From the NCBI GenBank assembly GCA_036265435.1, contig DATAPB010000166.1:1-7768 (forward strand): 7,768 nucleotides of DNA. Direction: 5' to 3'. Shown one piece after another: positions 1-6,698 of this stretch (positions are counted from its first letter, which is position 1; each line of letters begins with the position of its first letter). Source of the DNA: DASUPK01 sp036265435 (GTDB lineage Bacteria; Actinomycetota; Thermoleophilia; Solirubrobacterales; 70-9). The notes under the pieces are model-generated. The model saw only the letters and a list, made by a program, of their open reading frames with translations. It was not told the origin of the DNA and did not search any database. Both the position numbers and the translations under genes were made by a program.

Positions 1-148
1 CGCTGCGGCCTCGTCGAACAACCAGAACCCCCTGGACACCGGCAGCCCGTCGACCAGCGCCGCGTACACGACGCTGCCGCTGATCATCATCCTCGGAGTC
101 GTGATCGGCATCGCCGGCGTCCGGATGCGGCGTCGCGCCGAGGTCTGA
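1..148 (+). CDS. C-terminal end of a membrane-anchored protein (partial)
   Basis: The reading frame is open from base 2 to a TGA at 146-148; the start lies outside the window. The 48 visible residues begin with a polar Ala/Ser/Asn/Thr-rich stretch, then a single hydrophobic helix (about LPLIIILGVVIGIAGV) and a basic tail RMRRRAEV. A Ser/Thr/Pro-type linker followed by a last-helix anchor and a positive cytoplasmic tail is the usual end of an exported protein held in the membrane by its C terminus, so the missing part probably faces outward. No catalytic or family motif is visible and I cannot name the family. A terminator-like hairpin begins 11 bases after the stop, which suggests the transcript ends here. 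Confidence 0.6.
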   Translation, partial: AAASSNNQNPLDTGSPSTSAAYTTLPLIIILGVVIGIAGVRMRRRAEV

Positions 149-159
149 GCCTGCTCCCT

Positions 160-187
160 GGGCGGGTCTTGATCCACATGCCCGCCC
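160..187 (+). terminator. Possible terminator hairpin after the first gene
   Basis: GGGCGGG (160-166) pairs perfectly with CCCGCCC (181-187), a 7-bp all-G/C stem with a 14-base loop, placed 11 bases after the stop codon at 148. No run of T follows, so it is not a textbook intrinsic terminator; GC-rich actinobacteria often have stems without a T tract. The long loop weakens the case. Confidence 0.3.
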
Positions 188-239
188 GCTTGGTGAGCGA
201 GATCCACGGCCAGCGCTTCACGGGCATCATTAACTCGGG

Positions 240-480
240 ATGCTCGCCGGCGGCGTCTTCCGGCAACTCCTCGAGACTTTCGCCAGGATCCTCGGCGTCC
301 GAGATACGAACGTTGTCCGCTTCGCGCTGCTCCTGGTTCTCCTGCTAGCGCTCGTCTTGGAATCAAGCCTGACCAACTCGCGCCAGGGCGAGCAGATCGC
401 CCGCCCGCGCAGGAGAGCGCGTTGCTGGAGGTGCGCCTCCTTGCGGAGGGGAAACCGGAGACCTCAGGCCTGAACGATGA
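240..480 (+). pseudogene. Frameshifted, N-terminally truncated DUF2304-like membrane protein remnant
   Basis: From 240 the frame reads a short amphipathic stretch (RQLLETFARILGV), one strong hydrophobic helix (VVRFALLLVLLLALVLE) and then a polar heptad-like stretch SRQGEQIAR. After about base 401 this frame turns into Arg/Trp/Cys-rich nonsense and stops at 471-473. The frame one base back instead continues the pattern as QESALLEVRLLAEG (410-451). Joined, the two read like the C-terminal half of DUF2304 proteins: the segment before the last helix, the last helix, then a short coiled coil ending in ALLE-type residues. The N-terminal helices expected of DUF2304 are not found upstream in any frame, a stop (TAA, 231-233) precedes the ATG, and there is no ribosome site. 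DUF2304 genes usually sit beside polyprenyl-phosphate sugar transferases, and none is visible here. The family match is from memory of its pattern, and a sequencing error could explain the frameshift but not the missing N terminus. Confidence 0.4.
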
Positions 481-526
481 GGCGGGTGGGAGGCGGATAT
501 CCATCCGGGTTTTCGCCCGTTGCCAC

Positions 527-555
527 TGGACAATCTGTCCACTACCGAATATTCG
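527..555 (+). promoter_or_regulatory. Palindrome and possible promoter of the secreted protein gene
   Basis: TGGACA (527-532) is a fair -35 box and is also the left arm of a perfect 15-base palindrome TGGACA-ATC-TGTCCA (527-541). Seventeen bases after it, TATTCG (550-555) overlaps another 8-base palindrome, GAATATTC (547-554). This is a weak -10 but lies in the least GC-rich DNA upstream of the gene. If used, transcription would start near 562 and leave a 5' leader of roughly 78 bases before the ATG at 640. The palindrome over the -35 box could be an operator; no specific regulator is recognised. Confidence 0.3.
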
Positions 556-639
556 CTCACGCCACAAACGTCCAGACGAGACGCCTGTGCCTAATCACTT
601 TTGGGAGCGGTCCGATGGCTCACGCAGGAACGGCGAGCC

Positions 640-1848
640 ATGTACGGACCAGGGACAGCCTCAGTTGGATCGTTCGGCCTGCCGCGCCGCGCGCGGCCGG
701 CGCTCATCGCCCTGCTCGGATTCGTTGCGATGTTCACCCTCTGGGGTCCCTCCAGGGCAAGCGCGGCGCTGCCGCCGCAGGGCGTCTATGAGCAGTGCGC
801 GCCGGCCACCGACGACTGCGGGCCCCGCCTCAAGGCGATCGCGGACGCCGGATTCCAGTACGTCCTCAACTACACCGCCTGGTACGGCAGCGCCCAGCAG
901 GTTCGCGAGTACGCCGACGAGGCGCAGGCCGTTGGCCTCAAGGTGATCTGGCCGCTCAACGACCACGCCTGGCGCGACGGCACCAACCTGCGCTCCTACT
1001 ACCGCTATCTCGGGCCCGACTGCCCGTGCTCCAGCAACGCGCAGTTCAAGCAGTGGGCGCTGGGCCTGGTCAAGGATCACCCGGCGACCTGGGGGTTCTA
1101 CGTCGGCGACGAGCTCTCCCCTACCTCACAGAACATTTCGCAGACGAAGGCCCTCGCCAACGAGGTGAAGTCGATCGCGCCCAGCAAGCCGACCCTCTAC
1201 GTGACGATCCCGAACGACAACGGCGTGCTCACCAGCCAGCTGGAGCCGTTCGAGCAGACTGCTGACTACGTGGGCGGCGACTACTACCCGGTCGGCAAGG
1301 GCAACAACCTGGACGCCCTCTCCGGCTACGCGGAGGACACGCGCCAGCTCGCCGGCCAGTACGGCCGCAAGCCCATGTTCGTGCTCCAGGCATTCTCCTG
1401 GTCCGAGTACGACCCCTCGTATGCAGACCGCTTCCCGACCCGCAGCGAGATGCAGACGATGCGCGACGCGGCGATCACAGGCGGTGATCCGCAGATGCTC
1501 CTCTGGTACGCGTACAACGACGTGATGGACTCGAGCGACCCCGCCGGCAACTGGGCGGATGTGAAGGCGGCGGCCTTCGCCCCCTACGTCAGGGTCACCG
1601 GCGTCTCCGGGAAGCGCTGCATCCCGCGGCTGAAGGCAAGCGTCTCCGTGCGGGCGAACGCGGCGATCCGCAAGGTGCGCGCCAGCCTCGACGGGCGGCG
1701 GGTGCTGAAGACCCGCCGCGAGAACTCCCGCCTTCCGCGGCTCCAGCTCCGCGGCGGCCGCCACCTCCTGCGCGTCACCGCGACCGACCGCCAGGGCAAG
1801 GCCGCGGTCCAGTCGCTGAAGTTCCGGATCTGCGCGCGGATCAGGTAG
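640..1848 (+). CDS. Secreted TIM-barrel glycosidase-like protein with C-terminal beta domain
   Basis: 402 residues. The ATG at 640 is chosen over an in-frame TTG at 601 because AGGA (626-629) lies 10 bases before it and because it gives a proper signal peptide: PRRARP, a hydrophobic core, and ASA|AL with cleavage after residue 42. Residues about 45-315 alternate hydrophobic strands and helices as in a (beta/alpha)8 barrel: FQYVLNY, LKVIWPLND, TWGFYVGDEL, PTLYVTIP, ADYVGGDYYPV, KPMFVLQAFSW, QMLLWYAYND. Acidic residues close several strands, notably D157-E158 in GFYVGDEL, the likely acid/base site if it is a hydrolase, and E256 in FSWSEY. Cysteines C53/C60 and C128/C130 could form disulfides outside the cell. 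Residues about 320-402 form an Arg-rich beta-sandwich-like domain bracketed by C327 and C398. Fold and secretion are inferred with fair confidence; enzyme activity and substrate are unknown, and no classic Asn-Glu acid/base motif of clan GH-A is seen. It converges on asd with a 16-base gap. Confidence 0.82.
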   Translation: MYGPGTASVGSFGLPRRARPALIALLGFVAMFTLWGPSRASAALPPQGVYEQCAPATDDCGPRLKAIADAGFQYVLNYTAWYGSAQQVREYADEAQAVGLKVIWPLNDHAWRDGTNLRSYYRYLGPDCPCSSNAQFKQWALGLVKDHPATWGFYVGDELSPTSQNISQTKALANEVKSIAPSKPTLYVTIPNDNGVLTSQLEPFEQTADYVGGDYYPVGKGNNLDALSGYAEDTRQLAGQYGRKPMFVLQAFSWSEYDPSYADRFPTRSEMQTMRDAAITGGDPQMLLWYAYNDVMDSSDPAGNWADVKAAAFAPYVRVTGVSGKRCIPRLKASVSVRANAAIRKVRASLDGRRVLKTRRENSRLPRLQLRGGRHLLRVTATDRQGKAAVQSLKFRICARIR

Positions 1849-1864
1849 TGGCCCGGCGCTTCTG

Positions 1865-2920
1865 CTAGCTCAGGCTGGCGCCGGCCGGCACGCGCATGAG
1901 GTCACGCTCGTGAAGCAGCTCCGCGACCTGCACCGCGTTGAGGGCCGCCCCCTTGCGCAGGTTGTCGCCGACCACCCAGAGGTTGAGGCAGCGCTCATGA
2001 GAGGGATCGCGCCGGATCCGGCCCACCAGCACCTCGTCGCGGCCCGCGGCCGCAATCGGCAGTGGGTAGATCCCGTCACTCGGATCGTCGAGCACGACCA
2101 GGCCGGGAGCGTCGGAGAGCAGCTCGCGGCACTCCTCCGGTGAGAGGTCCCGCTCCGTCTGGACATTCACCGACTCGGAGTGGCCCGTCACCACCGGCAC
2201 GCGGGCGCAGGTCGCGGAGATGCCGACGGCCTCGGAGAGGCCGAGGATCTTGCGCGTCTCGGCCATCACCTTGCGCTCCTCGGTGGTGTAGTCGTCGCCG
2301 TCCTTGAAGTTCTCGACCTGCGGGATCACGTTGAAGGCGACCTGGTGGGGATAGACGCTGGCCTTGGTCTCCTTACCCTCGAGCACGGCCGCTGACTGCT
2401 CGCCAAGCTCCTTGATCGCCTGGCGGCCGCTGCCGGAGACCGACTGGTAGGTCGAGACGATCAGCCGCTCGATCCCGGCCGCGTCCAGGATCGGCTTGAG
2501 CGCGACCATCAGCTCCATCGTCGTGCAGTTCGGGTTGGCGACCAGGCCGTTGTGGCCCGCGACCGCGTCGTCGTTGACCTGCGCGACGACGAGCGGAACG
2601 TCCTCGTGCATCCGCCAGTAGCTGGTGTTGTCGACCGCCACCGCGCCGGCGTCGATCCACTTCGGAGCCCACTCGGAGCTCACCCTGCCGCCGGCGGAGG
2701 AGAGGATCAGGTCGAGGCCCTGGATCGACTCTTCGGTCATCTCCTGGACCTCGAGCTCGGAGCCGGCGAACTTCACCTTGGTCCCGGCCGAGCGGGCGGA
2801 GGCGAGTGGCCGCAGCTCCGACAGCGGGAAGCGCCGCTCCGCTACCACCTCGAGGATCGTCGAGCCGACGGCGCCGGTGGCGCCGACCACCCCGACTCGG
2901 TATTCGCCGTTCGCGGCCAT
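1865..2920 (-). CDS. asd: Aspartate-semialdehyde dehydrogenase
   Basis: 351 residues, normal for the family. The enzyme reduces L-aspartyl-4-phosphate with NADPH to L-aspartate-4-semialdehyde in the cytoplasm, the second step of the aspartate pathway towards lysine/diaminopimelate, threonine and methionine. Visible signatures: the N-terminal Rossmann loop GATGAVG (13-19), SSAGG (74-78), DNTSYWRM (97-104), the active-site ANPNCTT with catalytic C132, TYQSVSGSG (157-165), AFNVIPQ (195-201), and the substrate/base region ARVPVVTGHSE with R240 and H247. The C terminus has the usual NLWVVGDNLRKGAALNAVQ. Nothing is missing. The only usable start is the ATG at 2920, but its ribosome site is poor: GGAG lies just one base before it, so translation may depend on coupling to lysC. 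It lies 66 bases downstream of lysC, in the same frame, and both are probably on one transcript. No terminator is evident after its stop, where it meets the secreted-protein gene. Confidence 0.96.
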   Translation of the reverse strand: MAANGEYRVGVVGATGAVGSTILEVVAERRFPLSELRPLASARSAGTKVKFAGSELEVQEMTEESIQGLDLILSSAGGRVSSEWAPKWIDAGAVAVDNTSYWRMHEDVPLVVAQVNDDAVAGHNGLVANPNCTTMELMVALKPILDAAGIERLIVSTYQSVSGSGRQAIKELGEQSAAVLEGKETKASVYPHQVAFNVIPQVENFKDGDDYTTEERKVMAETRKILGLSEAVGISATCARVPVVTGHSESVNVQTERDLSPEECRELLSDAPGLVVLDDPSDGIYPLPIAAAGRDEVLVGRIRRDPSHERCLNLWVVGDNLRKGAALNAVQVAELLHERDLMRVPAGASLS

Positions 2921-2986
2921 GCTCCAAAAGAGTACGGGTCGCCGGGTTCGGGTCCTGCCTACGCGCCCTGAGATGAACGGCGGCGG

Positions 2987-4276
<1,290 letters not shown>

Positions 4277-4284
4277 TGCGCCTG

Positions 4285-4314
4285 AGGATAGGTGAGGCCC
4301 GGGCCCGGATAGGT
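4285..4314. promoter_or_regulatory. Direct repeats flanking a palindrome between lysC and the ABC genes
   Basis: GGATAGGT occurs exactly twice (4286-4293 and 4307-4314), 21 bases apart, two turns of the helix, and encloses the perfect 10-base palindrome GGCCCGGGCC (4296-4305). It lies in the 72-base divergent region, 9 bases from the lysC start. Read on the minus strand each repeat contains TATCC, and TATCCT (4290-4285) could be a -10 box giving an almost leaderless lysC message. An operator for a factor binding one face of the DNA is an alternative. The regulator is not known. Confidence 0.35.
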
Positions 4315-4348
4315 CAGCTTTAGGCGCATCAATAGCGTGGAGTCCCGG

Positions 4349-5266
4349 ATGTCAGAGCTGGCGATCACCGTCCGCGGGTTGCGCAAGAGCTACGGCGAGA
4401 ACGAGGCCGTCCGGGGGATCGACTTCGAGGTCGCACCCGGCGAGGTCTTCGGCTTCCTCGGCCCCAACGGGGCCGGCAAGACCACCACGATCGAGATCCT
4501 CGAGGGATACCGGGAACGCACGGCCGGCGAGGTCTCGGTCCTCGGCATCGATCCGGGTCACCCCACGCGTGAGTGGCGGACCAGGATCGGCCTCGTGCTC
4601 CAGGAGTGCGAGCTCAATCCGCTGCTCACTGTCAGCGAGACGATGCACCTCTACGCCAGCTTCTTCCCCAACGCCCGCCCGGTTGACGAGACCCTCGATC
4701 TGGTCGGCCTGACGGACAAGCGAGGGGCGCGCGTCGGATCTCTCTCCGGTGGCCAGCAACGGCGGCTCGACGTGGGCGTCGGGATCATCGGCAACCCCCA
4801 GCTGCTCTTCCTCGACGAGCCCACCACGGGCTTCGACCCTTCCGCCAGGCGCGGCGCCTGGAGCATGATCGAGGGGCTGAAGGAACTCGGCACCACCATC
4901 GTCCTCACCACCCACTACATGGACGAGGCCCAGCACCTCGCGGATCGGGTGGTGATCATGCGCGAGGGCGGCATCGTGGCCGAGGGAGCTCCCGACACAC
5001 TGGGCGAGCAGCTCGGCCGCGAGACCATGATCCGGTTCCGGACCTACGACGGGATCGCCGACCGGATCGCCGCGGTCGTCGGCGGCAGGCCGACCGTCTC
5101 GGGGCACGAGGCGACCATCGCCAGCACCGACCCCCAGGGTGACCTCTACCGGCTGCTGCAGTGGGCCGAGCGTGAGGGCATCAAGCTGCCGGATCTGGAG
5201 GTCCGCCGGCCCAGTCTGGAGGACGTCTTCCTCGAGGTCACCTCGAACTCGGAGAACGGGCGATGA
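4349..5266 (+). CDS. ABC transporter ATP-binding protein, DrrA-type exporter
   Basis: 305 residues, the usual length for DrrA/CcmA-like ATPases. It hydrolyses ATP on the inner membrane face to drive the permease encoded next. All nucleotide-binding motifs are intact: Walker A GPNGAGKTT (38-46), Q-loop Q85, signature LSGGQ (132-136), Walker B LLFLDEP (152-158), D-loop region TGFDP and H-loop H189 in TTHYMDEA. The C-terminal extension ends in RRPSLEDVFLEVTS, typical of the DrrA/DUF4162 group that exports drugs, lipids or other hydrophobic compounds. The ATG at 4349 is preferred to an in-frame GTG at 4337 because GGAG (4339-4342) lies 6 bases before it and overlaps that GTG. Its stop overlaps the permease start as ATGA (5263-5266), so the two are translationally coupled. 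The substrate cannot be read from the sequence. Confidence 0.93.
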   Translation: MSELAITVRGLRKSYGENEAVRGIDFEVAPGEVFGFLGPNGAGKTTTIEILEGYRERTAGEVSVLGIDPGHPTREWRTRIGLVLQECELNPLLTVSETMHLYASFFPNARPVDETLDLVGLTDKRGARVGSLSGGQQRRLDVGVGIIGNPQLLFLDEPTTGFDPSARRGAWSMIEGLKELGTTIVLTTHYMDEAQHLADRVVIMREGGIVAEGAPDTLGEQLGRETMIRFRTYDGIADRIAAVVGGRPTVSGHEATIASTDPQGDLYRLLQWAEREGIKLPDLEVRRPSLEDVFLEVTSNSENGR

Positions 5267-6057
5267 GCGACGTCGGACTCGTGCTGGTCCAGACGAGGTA
5301 CGCGGTCCTGGCGACGCTCCGCACGCCGCGGGCGCTGCTCTTCGGCGCGCTCTTCCCGATCATTTTCCTGCTCCTCTTCAACTCGCTGTTCACCAATGGT
5401 GGGCCGCAGACGACCACGGTCGAGGGCCAGACGATCGACGTCCACTCCTACTTCACCGCGGGACTGATCGCTTACGCGCTCGCGCTCTCCTGCTTCAGCA
5501 CCCCTCTGATGTCCTTGGTCTCCGCTCGCGAGCGCGGGCAGCTGAAGCGCCAGCGTGGCATGCCCCCGCCGGCCTGGACCTTCGTCGCCTCCCAGGTGCT
5601 GCGCTCGGTTGCCTTCGCCCTCGTCGTCGGCGGGATCATGATCGCGATCGGGGTGATCTTCTACGGCGTCCACCTGCCGGCGCAGACCGTGCCCGGGTTC
5701 GTCATCTACCTCTTCCTCGGCACCGCCTGTCTCTCGGCGCTGGGGATCGCCGCGACGTCGATCGCCAAGAACGAGGACAGTGCGCAGCCGATCGGGGCGT
5801 TCACCGTGGTGATGCTCTCCTTCGTCTCCGGCATCTTCATCCAGCTGGACACGCTCCCCAGCTTCCTCCAGGAGATCGGGCGGATTTTCCCCCTCTACCA
5901 CGTCGCCCAGGGCCTCCAGTCGACGGTGGCGATGGACCCGAGCGGCATCGGCCTCTCGGGCCGGGACGTCGCCGCCCTGCTGATCTGGGGGCTAGGCGGC
6001 ATCTGGATCGCGGCGAGAAGGTTCAAGTGGGAGCCGCAGGGACGCTCGCCGGAATAG
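5263..6057 (+). CDS. ABC-2 type transporter permease
   Basis: 264 residues, the membrane half of the exporter powered by the preceding ATPase. Six hydrophobic segments are visible at about 24-43, 64-86, 105-130, 143-160, 172-195 and 228-248. There is a short external loop after the first (NGGPQTTTVEGQTIDVH), a cytoplasmic basic stretch SARERGQLKRQRGMPPP after the second, which is the ABC-2 coupling region, and FPLYH (209-213) before the last helix, a common ABC-2 motif. GGAG (5251-5254) lies 8 bases before the ATG, inside the ATPase gene, and start and stop overlap as ATGA. One permease gene beside one ATPase gene suggests a homodimeric membrane part. No terminator is obvious in the 53 bases before padR, so read-through into padR is possible. 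Confidence 0.92.
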   Translation: MSDVGLVLVQTRYAVLATLRTPRALLFGALFPIIFLLLFNSLFTNGGPQTTTVEGQTIDVHSYFTAGLIAYALALSCFSTPLMSLVSARERGQLKRQRGMPPPAWTFVASQVLRSVAFALVVGGIMIAIGVIFYGVHLPAQTVPGFVIYLFLGTACLSALGIAATSIAKNEDSAQPIGAFTVVMLSFVSGIFIQLDTLPSFLQEIGRIFPLYHVAQGLQSTVAMDPSGIGLSGRDVAALLIWGLGGIWIAARRFKWEPQGRSPE

Positions 6058-6060
6058 GCG

Positions 6061-6076
6061 TGTGAGCGAAGTCACA
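6061..6076. promoter_or_regulatory. Perfect CRP-type binding site upstream of padR
   Basis: TGTGA-GCGAAG-TCACA matches the full TGTGA-N6-TCACA consensus recognised by cAMP receptor proteins, including the actinobacterial CRP (Rv3676) family. All ten fixed bases match. The centre is 6068.5. If the -10 is TATATA (6098-6103) and transcription begins near 6110, the site is centred at about -41.5, the class II activation position; if the -10 is TATATC (6085-6090) it would overlap the -35 and more likely repress. It starts 3 bases after the permease stop. No crp gene is in the window. Confidence 0.55.
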
Positions 6077-6082
6077 GACTCG

Positions 6083-6104
6083 GATATATCGGGTTGATAT
6101 ATAT
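6083..6104. promoter_or_regulatory. AT-rich inverted repeat: likely PadR operator and -10 region
   Basis: ATATATC (6084-6090) and GATATAT (6096-6102) form a perfect inverted repeat with 7-base arms and a 5-base spacer. GATATAT also recurs directly with a 13-base period, and GATATATC (6083-6090) is itself a palindrome. This is the most AT-rich run in the window and sits 9-27 bases before the padR ATG, where both a -10 box and an autoregulatory operator are expected. PadR proteins commonly repress their own operon through AT-rich inverted repeats. That this PadR binds here is inference. Confidence 0.55.
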
Positions 6105-6124
6105 GCGCTCATGGAATTGAGCGC
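6105..6124 (+). promoter_or_regulatory. Inverted repeat spanning the padR start codon
   Basis: GCGCTCA (6105-6111) pairs with TGAGCGC (6118-6124), a perfect 7-bp stem with a 6-base loop TGGAAT. The A of the padR ATG closes the stem and the T and G lie in the loop. In a transcript with an upstream start this could expose or hide the start codon; in DNA it could be a third protein-binding repeat. Confidence 0.4.
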
Positions 6125-6695
6125 AACCGGGAAAGTGATCCTCGGAATGCTGGCCGGCAGGCCGCGCTCCGGCTACGAGATCAAGCAGCTGATCGACAAG
6201 TCCGCTCGCTTCTTCTGGGCCGCGAGCTACGGCCAGATCTATCCGGAGCTGAAGAAGCTCGAGGATGCCGGCCTGATCGGGGGCACGGACGCCGCGCAGG
6301 GAGGCCGGCCGCGAACCGTCTTCAAGTTGACGGCGGAGGGTCGCAGGGCTGCTCGGGCGTGGATCGAGAGCGAGGCGCAAACCCTCGAGCTTCGTGACGA
6401 GGGACTGCTGAAGCTCTTCTTCGCAGGGTCCATCGAGCCGAAGCGGGCCGCCGAGGTCGCCCGCGAGCGAGCCGCCATCGCCCGGGAGAAGGGGAACGAG
6501 CTGCGCGCGATCTGGGACGTCGTGGACCGGGAGGGTCATCCGGATGGCCCGGACGCCGAGCCGGATATCGGCTCACTGACCGTGCTCCGGTATGGGATCG
6601 AGAGCAGCGAATGGGCGGCGCAGTGGTTCGAGCGCGCCGCCGAGGATCTGGAACGAGCGACGACCGGGGCGCTGACGGCGTCCCGGTGGAGGTAG
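6111..6695 (+). CDS. PadR-family transcriptional regulator
   Basis: 194 residues. The N-terminal winged helix (about 1-80) is typical: LSATGKVILGMLAGRPRSGYEIKQ, the recognition-helix region FFWAASYGQIYPELKKLEDAGLI (34-56), and the wing GGRPRTVFKLTAEG (64-77). Residues about 90-190 are a long helical region (WIESEAQTLELRDEGLLKLFF; RAAEVARERAAIAREKGNELRAI; WAAQWFERAAEDLERA) like the C-terminal dimerisation and effector domain of the longer PadR subgroup. PadR proteins are usually repressors of neighbouring efflux genes, released by binding hydrophobic compounds. No Shine-Dalgarno precedes the ATG at 6111 and an AT-rich -10-like run ends about 7 bases before it, so the message may be leaderless. 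The family's usual N terminus supports this start. It ends 3 bases before the MMPL gene and its last codons carry that gene's ribosome site, so the two are coupled. Its likely targets are itself, the MMPL gene and possibly the ABC pair. Confidence 0.92.
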   Translation: MELSATGKVILGMLAGRPRSGYEIKQLIDKSARFFWAASYGQIYPELKKLEDAGLIGGTDAAQGGRPRTVFKLTAEGRRAARAWIESEAQTLELRDEGLLKLFFAGSIEPKRAAEVARERAAIAREKGNELRAIWDVVDREGHPDGPDAEPDIGSLTVLRYGIESSEWAAQWFERAAEDLERATTGALTASRWR

Positions 6696-6698
6696 GCC

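Larger units (their letters stand above)
149..639. other. About 490 bases without an intact gene
   Basis: No intact, convincing coding region was found between the stop at 148 and the ATG at 640. The stretch contains the hairpin at 160-187, a probable broken DUF2304-like remnant (240-480), several short inverted repeats (GGAGG/CCTCC/GGAGG at 427-449, CGGAT-ATCC-ATCCG at 494-507, TGGACA-ATC-TGTCCA at 527-541, GAATATTC at 547-554) and a less GC-rich zone at about 540-600 that suits a promoter for the next gene. The 7-mer GATCCAC occurs twice (171-177 and 201-207). No tRNA-like or insertion-sequence ends were seen. Confidence 0.55.

Noticed and set aside
494..519. Hairpin CGGAT-ATCC-ATCCG followed by GGGTTTT as a terminator
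   Set aside because: The stem is only 5 bp and the T run is short and followed by more G/C; too weak to annotate.
601..639. Upstream TTG start for the secreted protein
   Set aside because: It would add 13 residues before a good signal peptide and has no ribosome site, while the ATG at 640 has AGGA at 10 bases.
422..946. Plus-strand open frame of 174 codons overlapping the start of the secreted-protein gene
   Set aside because: Only its first 10-15 codons look protein-like (taken as the pseudogene tail); the rest is an Arg/Ser/Pro-rich shadow of the gene starting at 640.
1849..1864. Bidirectional terminator between the converging secreted-protein and asd genes
   Set aside because: The 16-base gap contains no inverted repeat and no T or A run.
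4352..5107. Minus-strand open frame (251 codons) opposite the ABC ATPase
   Set aside because: Shadow of a gene with all Walker and signature motifs on the other strand.
5146..5901. Minus-strand open frame (251 codons) opposite the ABC permease
   Set aside because: Highly charged low-complexity translation, antisense to a clear six-helix membrane protein.
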